From: Ruminococcus sp.
GTDB lineage: Bacteria > Bacillota > Clostridia > Oscillospirales > Ruminococcaceae
Assembly (NCBI GenBank): GCA_016290875.1
Contig: JAEEVL010000014.1
Coordinates: 1-64,000 of the forward strand
Length of the DNA stretch: 64,000 nt
Reading direction: 5' to 3'
The notes under the pieces were generated by a model that had not been told where the DNA came from, did not search any database, and saw only the letters and a program-made list of their open reading frames with translations. Made by a program: the position numbers and the translations under genes. Below, one piece after another: positions 7,900 through 16,080 of the stretch. Position 1 is the first letter of the stretch; every line of letters starts with the position of its first letter.

Positions 7900-9003
7900 A
7901 TGGTAGTATGGAATCCGTGGCACGGTTGTCACAAGATAAGTCCCGGATGTGCGAATTGCTATGTTTACCGCCGTGATGAGAGCATAGGCAAAGATGCTTC
8001 TGTCGTAACAAAGACAGGCGATTATGACCTGCCGCTTAAAAAGAACCGTCAGGGACAGTACAAACTGACAGCTGATGACGGTATTGTTTTTGCCTGTATG
8101 ACCTCTGATTTCTTCCTTGAAGATGCTGACGAATGGCGGCAGGGCTGCTGGGATATGATTCGTCAGCGCAGTGACCTTCAGTTCCATATCATTACTAAAA
8201 GAATAGACCGATTTGCAGAATGTATGCCGCCTGACTGGGGTGACGGCTGGGATAATGTAACGATATGCAGTACCTGCGAGGATCAGGCGAGAGCTGATTA
8301 CAGACTCCCGATATTCTTAAAGCTCCCGATAAAGCACAGGGAGATCATCTCAGAGCCTATGCTCGGCGAGATAGATATTGGAAAGTACCTTGCGACTGGT
8401 CTGATAGAACACGTCAGCTGCGGCGGTGAATCCGGAGATAATGCACGTCCCTGTGATCTGCGCTGGATACAGGAAGTACGCCGTCAGTGCATACGCTGTG
8501 GTGTTCCGTTCACTTTCCGGCAGACTGGAGCGGTTTTTATCAAGGAAGGCAAGGTATACCGTTTGGAGCGAAAACTCCACATCCCACAGGCTAAAAAGTC
8601 GGGATACAGTTATACGCCCGGAAGTAATTCAGGTGCTGCCATAAAGTATCAGCTGCCTGACAGGAATGAGCTTTTCGCAAGACTGAGCCGTTCTGATTTC
8701 AGGAGCCGTTTTCATCTGACTGAAAAGGATAAGGCGTATGTCAGAGAGAAGGGTATGGACACTATCCGAAGTCATGCAAAGGACTTTGTTGAAAAGCGCT
8801 TGTCACCTGAGGCACCCGAAAACGACGGCAAGCAGACTCCGATGAAAGGGCATCCTGTTTTTATCGCACAGCACGCAGCTGCCTGCTGCTGCCGCAGCTG
8901 TCTTGAGAAGTGGCATAACATTCCTTCCGGAAAGGTGCTTACACAGGCAGAACAGGAATACATCGCCGATGTGCTCATAGAGTGGATAAAAAGAGCGTTA
9001 TAA
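7900..9003 (+). CDS. DUF5131 (phage Gp37/Gp68-like) - DUF4186 fusion protein
   Basis: Residues 1 to about 245 match the DUF5131 family: WNPWHGC, a Cys-x6-Cys-x2-Cys cluster (HGCHKISPGCANCY), the TKR and CGGESG blocks and QTGAVF. The cluster is thought to bind an iron-sulphur centre; the reaction is not known. Residues about 255-367 match DUF4186 (FRSRFHLTEKDKAYV, GHPVFIAQHA, CCCRSCLEKWHNIP), usually a separate small protein. I read a natural fusion of the two. SD AAAGGAG precedes the ATG. It is a single gene with its own promoter; the downstream neighbours are convergent. Confidence 0.8.
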   Translation: MVVWNPWHGCHKISPGCANCYVYRRDESIGKDASVVTKTGDYDLPLKKNRQGQYKLTADDGIVFACMTSDFFLEDADEWRQGCWDMIRQRSDLQFHIITKRIDRFAECMPPDWGDGWDNVTICSTCEDQARADYRLPIFLKLPIKHREIISEPMLGEIDIGKYLATGLIEHVSCGGESGDNARPCDLRWIQEVRRQCIRCGVPFTFRQTGAVFIKEGKVYRLERKLHIPQAKKSGYSYTPGSNSGAAIKYQLPDRNELFARLSRSDFRSRFHLTEKDKAYVREKGMDTIRSHAKDFVEKRLSPEAPENDGKQTPMKGHPVFIAQHAAACCCRSCLEKWHNIPSGKVLTQAEQEYIADVLIEWIKRAL

Positions 9004-9064
9004 CCAAAATGAGCCTCCCGAAGGAGACTCAGACAGAAGTTTCAAGCATATTATATATGAAAAT

Positions 9065-9096
9065 AAGTCCTCATAGTTTTTGCACTGTGAGGACTT
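9065..9096. terminator. Bidirectional terminator
   Basis: AAGTCCTCA (9065-9073) pairs with TGAGGACTT (9088-9096) between convergent genes. Confidence 0.6.
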
Positions 9097-9100
9097 TGTG

Positions 9101-9910
9101 TTATAGTATTTCTTCTCCGCTGTGCAGAGCGATAAGCTTATTGCCCATGATCTCTTTCATAAGTTCAAAAGCAGGGATACCGGTGCAGTGACCGCTGTAA
9201 AAGACGGTATCAAGCTGAGAAAGTTCCTGAGCAGTTTGGATTATGACGGCTTTTTCTTCTTCGGTATGCTCGCCGTCTTTCTTCATCATGTGGAAGCCCG
9301 TGATAACATAGTCGGGAGCGTTTCCGAAAATCTCTCTGTATCGGTCAAGGATATTGAGGATACCGTTATGCGAACAGCCTGACAGCAGCCAGTTCTTGCC
9401 GTCCTGATTTATAACAAGACACTGTTCGTGTGCAAAATCATCGGGAATTTGTACATCGTTCATCAAACGGGAGAGTTTGCGGTTGCCCTGCGGATAACAC
9501 CGCCTGCCGGTTATACCGCTGAACAGGAATAATTCATCGTCAAGCCGGACATCACCGTCAATAAGCCGTACATTCGGCAGTTCAGGTATAGCCTTGTCAA
9601 TGCCGATATAGCGTTCACCGTTGTAGTGAGGTTCGGCAGCTGCTTTCTGCATGATTATCCGGGCACTATGGTTTAACTGTGAGAAGGGGAGTATGCCTCC
9701 CGAATGGTCATAGTGTCCGTGACTGAGTACGACCGTATCGACTTCGGACAGGTCTATCCCGAGAACTTCCGCATTCTTGACTACTGCGTCCGTCTGTCCT
9801 GTGTCAAGCAGGAGCTTGTGCTTTTCGGTCTCGATATAGAGCGAAAGTCCGTGCTCAGCGATACATTCTTTATGTCCGCAGGTATTCTCTACAAGCGTTA
9901 CTATTTTCAT
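9101..9910 (-). CDS. MBL-fold metallohydrolase
   Basis: This is a metallo-beta-lactamase-fold hydrolase of the subgroup annotated as 7,8-dihydropterin-6-methyl-4-(beta-D-ribofuranosyl)-aminobenzene-5'-phosphate synthase-like. The metal motif HGHYDH is at residues 64-69, followed by SGG; later metal ligands lie in SGCSHNG and GFHM. No signal peptide is visible, so it is cytoplasmic. Its ATG overlaps the TGA of the upstream DUF134-NifX gene by one base, so the two are translationally coupled. Substrate unknown; families with this neighbour often act in metal-cofactor or pterin chemistry. Confidence 0.8.
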   Translation of the reverse strand: MKIVTLVENTCGHKECIAEHGLSLYIETEKHKLLLDTGQTDAVVKNAEVLGIDLSEVDTVVLSHGHYDHSGGILPFSQLNHSARIIMQKAAAEPHYNGERYIGIDKAIPELPNVRLIDGDVRLDDELFLFSGITGRRCYPQGNRKLSRLMNDVQIPDDFAHEQCLVINQDGKNWLLSGCSHNGILNILDRYREIFGNAPDYVITGFHMMKKDGEHTEEEKAVIIQTAQELSQLDTVFYSGHCTGIPAFELMKEIMGNKLIALHSGEEIL

Positions 9911-10641
9911 CAGTGATTACCGCAGCTGTGAGTGCCGCAGCCATGGTTTCCGCAGGAATGTCCCTCGCCGTGTTCGTGAGAGTGGTGATCGCAGGTCGGA
10001 TTGGAATTCTGTGTGAGTGTCTGTGCGAGGAATGCAGCAACAGCTTCATCAGCACTTCCTATATTGCCGCCGTAGAGAGCAATGCCAGCCTCCTGCATAG
10101 CCATCTGAGCTCCGCCGCCGATACCTCCGCAGATGAGCACATCAACCTGAGCGTTCTTCAGGAAACCTGCGAGAGCACCGTGTCCTGCACCGTCTGTGCC
10201 AACGATCTGCTCGTTGATTATCTTGCCGTCAGCAACATCGTAGAGCTTGAATTGTTCAGTTCTGCCGAAATGCTGAAAGATCTGTCCGTTTTCATAGGTT
10301 ACTGCAATTCTCATAATGGTACTTCCTTTCTGAGTTATCTCCTCCGAGATAGTGTTGTCAAGAGTATAGTTTCCGCCTGAAATGACGATGCGTCTGCCTT
10401 CGACCAGAGCCTGTGCAAGTTTTCTTCTTGCGGTATCATATATCGCCGTAACGGTAGTCCTTGCCACATTCATTTCAGCGGCACACTGCTCCTGCGTTTT
10501 AGACTGATAGTCGATAAGACGTATGGTTTCAAACTCGTCAAGCGACATTACTATCGTATCATTTGCCTTGTCCTGATCGGGGGCGAAGCTCCAGTAATCG
10601 GGATAGCAGCAGATACGGCGTGATTTTTGCGGTCTTGGCAT
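9910..10641 (-). CDS. DUF134 HTH - NifX/NifB-type cofactor domain fusion with His/Cys-rich tail
   Basis: Residues 1 to about 95 are a DUF134 sigma-like HTH (MPRPQKSRRICCYPDYWSF, FETIRLIDY, QEQCAAEMNVARTTV). Residues about 110-215 are a dinitrogenase iron-molybdenum cofactor-binding domain (FQHFGRTEQF, CGGIGGGA). The last 30 residues are a His/Cys tail (HHSHEHGEGHSCGNHGCG), a likely metal site. I infer a metal- or cluster-responsive regulator. The promoter carries the decamer GACTTATGTC twice, which fits autoregulation. It is first in an operon with the MBL hydrolase. No nitrogenase genes are seen. Confidence 0.8.
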   Translation of the reverse strand: MPRPQKSRRICCYPDYWSFAPDQDKANDTIVMSLDEFETIRLIDYQSKTQEQCAAEMNVARTTVTAIYDTARRKLAQALVEGRRIVISGGNYTLDNTISEEITQKGSTIMRIAVTYENGQIFQHFGRTEQFKLYDVADGKIINEQIVGTDGAGHGALAGFLKNAQVDVLICGGIGGGAQMAMQEAGIALYGGNIGSADEAVAAFLAQTLTQNSNPTCDHHSHEHGEGHSCGNHGCGTHSCGNH

Positions 10642-10658
10642 AGTTACATCTCCTTTCT

Positions 10659-10698
10659 GACTTATGTCGATTATAACATATTTATCGACTTATGTCAA
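10659..10698 (-). promoter_or_regulatory. Promoter and duplicated operator of the DUF134 operon
   Basis: Minus-strand TTGACA (10698-10693), 17-bp spacer, TATAAT (10675-10670). GACTTATGTC occurs at 10659-10668 and at 10687-10696, a 28-bp period. Each copy is a GAC-NTAN-GTC partial palindrome; one overlaps the -35 box and the other lies just downstream of the -10. Confidence 0.75.
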
Positions 10699-10859
10699 GT
10701 ATGTTCTCTCGTATTAATAATTGGCGGATATTGATTTTTTCCCTTACCTAAGGCTTACAGCAGACTATTGAATTTTGTGTTAAAATATATAATATCTCTG
10801 TTTCACGGTTGATAATATATATATCATAGCTGAAAAACAGATATGAAGCGCGAAAATGG

Positions 10860-10928
10860 TTGACAAATATCTGCAAAGCTAATATAATAAATAGAAGTTG
10901 CAACTATATTTAGCTAATATTAGCCTAA
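10860..10928 (+). promoter_or_regulatory. Promoter of the M4 protease gene, with palindrome
   Basis: TTGACA (10860-10865), 17-bp spacer, TATAAT (10883-10888). A near-perfect palindrome TTTAGCTAATATTAG/CCTAAA spans 10909-10928, in the transcribed leader, and may be an operator. The rest of the 10642-11001 gap shows nothing more. Confidence 0.65.
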
Positions 10929-11001
10929 AACGATACATAACACAATAAATAATTGAACGTTTAGAATTAGAACTTGTTTTAGATTATCAGGAGGAATGAA
11001 A

Positions 11002-12912
11002 ATGAAATTCAATACTAAAAAACTTCTTTCAGTTACTTCTTCACTTCTCATTGCAGCTCAGCAGTGCTTTATCGCAATGCCTGCAGGAGCAGTAGATGTT
11101 CCCAGTGAAGCAGAGACATACGCACAGCAGATCGGTCTTGAGCTCAACAGCAGCGATGCTGAGAATGCTCTTTCCGATATTATTGATATCAATGATTCTG
11201 CCCTTGGAGTAGCTGTTGATGATAACAACAATGTAACACAGATTGATGGTCTTCTTTCAGAAGATGCTGTTGACAACAGCAACGATGCTAAGGATATTAT
11301 CGCTAAGGCTTCAGAGCTCCTTGGTATCGACAACGTTAACCGTGAGATCCGTCTCGATGACGTTTCTGAGAGTGAATACAACAGAATCTATACATTCAAG
11401 CAGTTCTATCAGGGAATTGAAATGGTTAACTCATACATCACAGTAGTAGTTGACAAGGAGACAGGTGAAGCTGAGTTCCTCAACAGCTCGGTTGTATCCG
11501 ATTTCTCAATTGATACTACACCTGCTATTACAGCACAGCAGGCAATCGACGCAGTTGTTGCTAAGTTCGGTCAGATAAATGTGTCTTCACATAAACTGGC
11601 CATCTATTCTGAAGACAATGAGAGCTTTAAACTTGCTTGGAAGCTTGATACGGATCTCCTTACAACAAAGACTGTATACGTTGATGCAACTTCCGGAGAA
11701 GTTATTAAAGACATCAGATGTAAGGATGATACAGCAGCTAACAATAATACTATTTATTCTAACAATCTTCTTATGTCAAATGTAAGAAGAATTCTTCCGA
11801 GTAATGTTTATAGCTTCAATGTTGATATTGCAAAGGAAGGCAGTCTATTTAAGCTTCATGATATGAAGAGAAATGCGTATATCGTTATGGATCCTTCATA
11901 TTACCTTGGTAATAGTTTTAATGCTCGTAATTCTTCAAAAACTGTAAAATCGTATAATAATCAGTTCACAAGTAGTGATGATGAACAGTTGGCAGTTGCT
12001 ATTCTTTACAACTATGAAAAGGTTTACGATTTCTATAAGAATACATTCGACAACTACTGCGGATATGATGGAAAGGGCGCTGCTATGTATATCATTCCTA
12101 ATCTCAAGGATGAGAGCCAGGGAAGATTATCTAATGCATATAGCTGGGGCACATTTATTGGATTTGGTGAAGGTGACGGCAAAAATACACGTTCTTGGGG
12201 ATCTGATATTGACACAGTTGGACATGAGTTTACTCATTGCGTCACTGGTTATAAGATTGGATGGGGAAGTTCAGGCGAAGCTGGTGCTATAGATGAAGGA
12301 TATAGTGATATCATGGGTGAATATGCTGATATGTCACGTGAGTGGATTCATAGTACAGATAGAGTTTTAGGCAGCAATTCTTCTTCAACTTATAAAAATT
12401 TAAGACATCTGTCAGAAAGAAAGGTTTATGTCGATACAGCTGATGTAAACAGAATCGGTTCTCACGCAGGCGGAAGAATCATTTCTCACGTTGCGTATTG
12501 GATGGATCATCTTGGTATAGATGCAACTACCGGTGCAAAGATTTGGTTCAATGCACTTGATTATCTTCCCAAGGGTGCTACTGCTGCAACTTTCAAGAGC
12601 CTTAGAACTGCAATGGTTAAGGCTACTCAGAAAGTGGTACAGAGCAAAGCACAGAGCGAATATGTTTTAAAGGTTAAGACTGCATTTAACAGAGTACGTA
12701 TTTATGATGATAAAGAAATCATAGGTGATATTCTTAACGATGGACAGCTTGACGTGTTTGATCTCACTCTTCTCAAGCAGGCTGTTCTTGGTAACAGGAC
12801 ACTTACACCGGCTGAAAGAGCTCAGGCAGACCTTAACTTTGATGGTAAGGTAAATGCCGCTGATGTTACTCTTCTTCAGGATTATCTTTTAGGCAAGATC
12901 ACAGAATTCTAA
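11002..12912 (+). CDS. Secreted M4 (thermolysin-family) metalloprotease with C-terminal dockerin
   Basis: A zinc endopeptidase exported to the cellulosome or cell surface. Order: signal peptide (1 to about 32), FTP/PepSY-type propeptide (about 40-230), thermolysin catalytic domain, dockerin (about 575-636). Zinc motif HEFTH is at 408-412 with the third ligand Glu432 in AIDEGYSD, the 20-residue spacing known from thermolysin. The dockerin has two Ca-binding segments (DILNDGQLDVFDLTLLKQ and DLNFDGKVNAADVTLLQ). ATG 11002 is chosen because AGGAGG at 10989-10994 is 7 bases upstream; the ATG at 10996 is too close to the SD. It may trim cellulosomal or dietary protein. Confidence 0.9.
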   Translation: MKFNTKKLLSVTSSLLIAAQQCFIAMPAGAVDVPSEAETYAQQIGLELNSSDAENALSDIIDINDSALGVAVDDNNNVTQIDGLLSEDAVDNSNDAKDIIAKASELLGIDNVNREIRLDDVSESEYNRIYTFKQFYQGIEMVNSYITVVVDKETGEAEFLNSSVVSDFSIDTTPAITAQQAIDAVVAKFGQINVSSHKLAIYSEDNESFKLAWKLDTDLLTTKTVYVDATSGEVIKDIRCKDDTAANNNTIYSNNLLMSNVRRILPSNVYSFNVDIAKEGSLFKLHDMKRNAYIVMDPSYYLGNSFNARNSSKTVKSYNNQFTSSDDEQLAVAILYNYEKVYDFYKNTFDNYCGYDGKGAAMYIIPNLKDESQGRLSNAYSWGTFIGFGEGDGKNTRSWGSDIDTVGHEFTHCVTGYKIGWGSSGEAGAIDEGYSDIMGEYADMSREWIHSTDRVLGSNSSSTYKNLRHLSERKVYVDTADVNRIGSHAGGRIISHVAYWMDHLGIDATTGAKIWFNALDYLPKGATAATFKSLRTAMVKATQKVVQSKAQSEYVLKVKTAFNRVRIYDDKEIIGDILNDGQLDVFDLTLLKQAVLGNRTLTPAERAQADLNFDGKVNAADVTLLQDYLLGKITEF

Positions 12913-12934
12913 TTTTTCATATGAATTAATACTT

Positions 12935-12961
12935 AGGAGAGCCTTGCGGCTCTCCTTTTTT
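12935..12961 (+). terminator. Terminator after the M4 protease gene
   Basis: AGGAGAGCC-TTGC-GGCTCTCCT (12935-12956) followed by a T run to 12961. Confidence 0.9.
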
Positions 12962-12970
12962 GAACTATGT

Positions 12971-13153
12971 TTAAGTTGACGCACCGTGACCTGCGTCGAG
13001 GACGATTATCGGTGTTTTTTCTGCCGGAAGAGCCGACACTTTGACCGCGTCATCATAGCTCTTGTTATTGGTTCTTGAACCGGCAGCTGCCGCACAGAGA
13101 GCGCATACAGAAATAACAGCACCTCCGATGATTTTTCTTTTGGCTTTTTTCAT
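12971..13153 (-). pseudogene. Truncated N-acetylmuramoyl-L-alanine amidase
   Basis: A 60-residue frame with a strong start (GGAG before ATG at 13153) encodes a Lys-rich N-terminus, one membrane segment (IIGGAVISVCALCAAAAG), a linker, and the first strand of an Amidase_3 domain, TPIIVLDAGHG, which holds the first zinc ligand. It stops three codons later at TAA (12973-12971). Intact amidases continue about 170 residues, and no continuation is seen in any frame before the terminator of the opposite gene. I infer a deletion remnant with the protease gene abutting the break. A short functional membrane peptide is possible but less likely. Confidence 0.7.
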
Positions 13154-13453
13154 ATTGTTGCTCCTTTGGAAGAATTGTTTGTACATTATACGCCAAGGTG
13201 CGACATATTATGCGGTACTGTATATCTTCCACAATTAGTGTTCCTTAGAGTTGTCTATTTCTCTGAAAAAACGCTGTTGACTTCTAATTTGTGAAAAATG
13301 CTTTATTTTTATATTGCCTGATGATATAACTAATATGTATGTATTCTTTGCATACTTCGCTTATTAATGTCAGTTCCGTTTTGAACTGATGATATTAGCG
13401 GACATTTTTAACAGACATGATCTATTATCAATACTGATGCAGGAGGTATTACA
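13154..13453. other. Intergenic, divergent promoters expected
   Basis: This AT-rich stretch separates the amidase remnant from the esterase gene. It holds TTGACT near 13275 and several AT-rich -10-like hexamers, but no pair with good spacing. No RNA gene or frame is seen. Confidence 0.4.
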
Positions 13454-14647
13454 ATGAATTTTTTCAAAAGAGCAGCTGCTATTATTTCAGCATCTGCAAT
13501 ATGTGCTCTCAGCACGTTAATGCCGGCTTCGGCTGCTGTAAGAGGAGATATAAATGATGACGGTAAGGTAAACGTTTACGATGTTATCCTTTGCCGCAGA
13601 GCTATCGTTAATATGTATGCCGGAGAATATGTTGATCCGAGGACGGACATTGACGGCAATGGCTCTACCAATGTCAACGATCTTGTACTCCTGTTAAATT
13701 TTGTACTCGGCAGGTCGACATCTTTCCCTGAAATACAAACAACAACTTCAGAAGTGATAACGACTGAAACAAATCAGACCGTAACTGATGTAACGACCAC
13801 GCCTTCGGGTGACAGCTATATGCAGAAAATGGCGGCTGACATACACCTTCATGAAGACAGCTCTGTTACTGAAAAGAAGAGCGGTGTCGATTACGGAACG
13901 GTAGAGAAGAAGACATATTATTCAAAGGACGCTCAGCGCGATAAGCAGCTCAATGTACTTCTTCCGGCAGGATATGATCCGAATCAGAAATACCCTGTGC
14001 TTTATGTGTTCCATGGTATCTTCGGCAGCGAGGATTCAATGCTCGATGACAATATGAAGATACAGACTATGCTCGGAAACCTTGTTGCTTCCGGTGAAGC
14101 TGAAAAGATGATAGTAGTATTCCCGCAGATGTTCACGACAAGCGAGAATATCTTCCCTGCATTCACAAATGAGTCATCACGAGCTTATGACGCTATCCGT
14201 GAAGATCTTGAAAACAGTATCATGCCGTTTATAGCTGAGAATTACTCTGTCAAGACCGGTAGGGAGAATACAGCTGTTACAGGATTTTCAATGGGCGGCA
14301 GAGAAGCTCTCTATGTAGGAGTCACAAGACCTCAGCTCTACGGATATGTAGGAAGCGTATGCGCTGCGCCCGGAATATTCCCGACTGTTGACGGCAATAT
14401 GACACATGAAGGCTGTATGTCACCCAGCGAATTCGGCTTTGGCTCCGGACCAAGTCCATATGTCCTCATGCTCACCTGCACAAGATTTGACGGAACTGTC
14501 GGTGACGCACCCGAGTCATACCATAATGCACTTACAAAAAATGGCGCAGAGCACATATGGCATGAGCTCACAGACGGTGATCACGGCGGTATATCAGTCA
14601 GAGCACATATGTATAATTTCCTGCGCTATATCTTCAAGGCAGTATAA
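13454..14647 (+). CDS. Dockerin-carrying CE1/esterase D-family esterase
   Basis: Signal peptide (1 to about 27, ASA-AVR), then an N-terminal type I dockerin (residues about 28-92: DINDDGKVNVYDVILCRRA and DIDGNGSTNVNDLVLLL), a Thr-rich linker, and an alpha/beta hydrolase of the CE1 acetyl-xylan/feruloyl esterase type. GFSMGG holds the nucleophile Ser, HGIFG forms the oxyanion region, and DGDHGG supplies the His. It should remove acyl groups from xylan as part of a cellulosome. SD AGGAGG precedes the ATG. The gene ends at a bidirectional terminator shared with the convergent reverse transcriptase gene. Confidence 0.88.
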   Translation: MNFFKRAAAIISASAICALSTLMPASAAVRGDINDDGKVNVYDVILCRRAIVNMYAGEYVDPRTDIDGNGSTNVNDLVLLLNFVLGRSTSFPEIQTTTSEVITTETNQTVTDVTTTPSGDSYMQKMAADIHLHEDSSVTEKKSGVDYGTVEKKTYYSKDAQRDKQLNVLLPAGYDPNQKYPVLYVFHGIFGSEDSMLDDNMKIQTMLGNLVASGEAEKMIVVFPQMFTTSENIFPAFTNESSRAYDAIREDLENSIMPFIAENYSVKTGRENTAVTGFSMGGREALYVGVTRPQLYGYVGSVCAAPGIFPTVDGNMTHEGCMSPSEFGFGSGPSPYVLMLTCTRFDGTVGDAPESYHNALTKNGAEHIWHELTDGDHGGISVRAHMYNFLRYIFKAV

Positions 14648-14685
14648 ACTTATAAGACTGAGCAACTATTATAATTGCTAAAAGG

Positions 14686-14727
14686 AAAGCCTGTATTTCA
14701 GAATCAACTCTGAAATGCAGGCTTTTT
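14686..14727. terminator. Bidirectional terminator overlapping the RT stop codon
   Basis: AAAGCCTG-ATTTCAGA pairs with TCTGAAAT-CAGGCTTT across 14686-14725, with one mismatch and T/A runs on both sides. The stop codon of the leftward RT gene (14706-14704) lies in the loop. Confidence 0.85.
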
Positions 14728-15915
14728 ATTCGCATAGTATTCATGAACAAGACTTCGAAGACCTGAACGGCGTATATCTTCATATCTGACATTGAATCTT
14801 GATTTGGTGCGTTTGCCGGTAATAAGATAGCGGACACAGTCCTGAGCGTAGTTGTCTATAATGCGGAGACTGACATCTGTATTTATAACAGAGAAGAACC
14901 ATTTATTCCATGTCAGATCGCTGTTGTCAGAGCATTCAAAAAGTTTGCTGTTGAATATCCGTATGAATGCAAGGGCAGCTTTTTCGCCGTCCAACTCGTT
15001 GCGCTGTCTCCAACGACGCAAGGCTCTTGTTTTACGGCGCATTTTATTCTTCATTTTTGTAACAGATGCAGGTGCGATATCTATTACACCATTTTTGTAT
15101 GAGAAACCGAGAAAAGTCCACTCTTCGCCCGGAGAGCTGAAGTTTTCTTTTTTAGGGTTTATATGCAGTCCGCGTTCGTTGATAAAGCTCCGTAGGAACT
15201 CCGCGTATTTCATGCAATTCTGCTCACTCTCAGCAAAGAGGATAATATCGTCCGAGTAACGTCCGTATGGAATGTCACTTTCGGCGAAATACTTATCAAG
15301 TTCTTTGAGATACAGATCTGCATAAAAAGCTGACAGTGGAGTGCCTGCCATTATGCCTTTATCTTCAATGATGATATTGCTGCCGTCGATAACGCGCTTT
15401 TCCAGAAGCAGACTGCTTAGGAAAACATACAGTCTTTCGTCATCAGATAAGACCTCTTTCAGCATTGGAATAAGCTTTTCTACCGGAATGGAATTGAAGT
15501 AATCGCTTATATCGGCTTTGTAAGAGTACATCTCATTAATGTGCGGAGTACGTGTGAGCTTTCGTATAGCGCCTTTCGCGGTGCGGTTAGGGCGGAACGA
15601 ATACAGTCCGTCGCTGAACAGTCCGTCATACTTTCTCAGAAGCAGATGCGTAAGCAGTTTGAGTACCATGTTTTCAGCCTCAGGATATGTGTATACCACG
15701 CGCTTTTTCTGAGTGTCCTGTTTGCTTATGAATGACTTTCGCGGGAGAGGGAACTCCTTGCCGGAATCTATTGCCTGACATATCAGAATGTAGCTTTCGC
15801 TGTCGATGAAGCTGCGGAGCGCCTTACAGAACTGAGTGCTGCCGGTAAGCGAGCATTTGTACTTATAAAAGTTCTCCCAGCTGTCACGCTGTGAAAGTTT
15901 ATCGAGTAACGACAT
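14704..15915 (-). CDS. Reverse transcriptase, not classical retron or group II
   Basis: RNA-directed DNA polymerase of 403 residues. RT blocks in order: SFRPNRTAKGAI, YKADISDYFNSIP (first catalytic Asp), GIMAGTPLSAFYADLYL, YSDDIILF (catalytic Asp pair; YSDD at 220-223 instead of YADD), FLGF, then a basic thumb (KMKNKMRRKTRALRRWRQR). I find no HNH, integrase or avd gene, and no NAxxH or VTG retron motif. ATG 15915 is preceded by GAAGGTG; a TTG at 15930 is less likely. A 137-nt closed structure lies just upstream and a small unknown gene before that, probably one operon from the promoter at 16631. This resembles unknown-group, defence-associated RTs with their own ncRNA. Confidence 0.8.
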   Translation of the reverse strand: MSLLDKLSQRDSWENFYKYKCSLTGSTQFCKALRSFIDSESYILICQAIDSGKEFPLPRKSFISKQDTQKKRVVYTYPEAENMVLKLLTHLLLRKYDGLFSDGLYSFRPNRTAKGAIRKLTRTPHINEMYSYKADISDYFNSIPVEKLIPMLKEVLSDDERLYVFLSSLLLEKRVIDGSNIIIEDKGIMAGTPLSAFYADLYLKELDKYFAESDIPYGRYSDDIILFAESEQNCMKYAEFLRSFINERGLHINPKKENFSSPGEEWTFLGFSYKNGVIDIAPASVTKMKNKMRRKTRALRRWRQRNELDGEKAALAFIRIFNSKLFECSDNSDLTWNKWFFSVINTDVSLRIIDNYAQDCVRYLITGKRTKSRFNVRYEDIRRSGLRSLVHEYYANKKPAFQS

Positions 15916-15934
15916 ATGTTTCACCTTCAAAAAT

Positions 15935-16071
15935 AAAAACAGAAAGAGAAATCATTAAATCCAAGAAAATTCTTGGAGGTACAAGACCGTACACGATACG
16001 GCTGCCTGCGAAGCCGTTTGCTGTATCGTGCCTGATCCGCCGCAGGCGCAAAGCGTTCTCTTTCTGTTTTT
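15935..16071 (-). ncRNA. 137-nt structured RNA element upstream of the RT gene
   Basis: A perfect 16-bp inverted repeat, AAAAACAGAAAGAGAA (15935-15950) with TTCTCTTTCTGTTTTT (16056-16071), closes the element. Inside are three hairpins: CCAAGAA/TTCTTGG (15961-15976); CACGATA/TATCGTG (15992-15998, 16024-16030) continuing as CGGCT/AGCCG; and GCCTG/CAGGC (16030-16034, 16043-16047), which shares one base with the previous stem. It fills nearly the whole gap between two genes of the same strand. It could be an RT template or partner RNA, or an elaborate terminator/attenuator; the inner hairpins favour the former. Confidence 0.65.
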
Positions 16072-16080
16072 TTCAGTTTA

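Noticed and set aside
9910..10641. Nitrogen fixation gene
   Set aside because: The NifX/NifB-type domain is widespread outside nitrogenase clusters and no nif genes are here.
14704..16071. Classical retron
   Set aside because: The closing inverted repeat recalls a1/a2, but NAxxH and VTG motifs are absent and no branching-G context is clear. Left open at low weight.
14704..16071. Group II intron or diversity-generating RT
   Set aside because: No maturase HNH domain, no domain V-like hairpin, no avd gene and no template/variable repeat pair seen.
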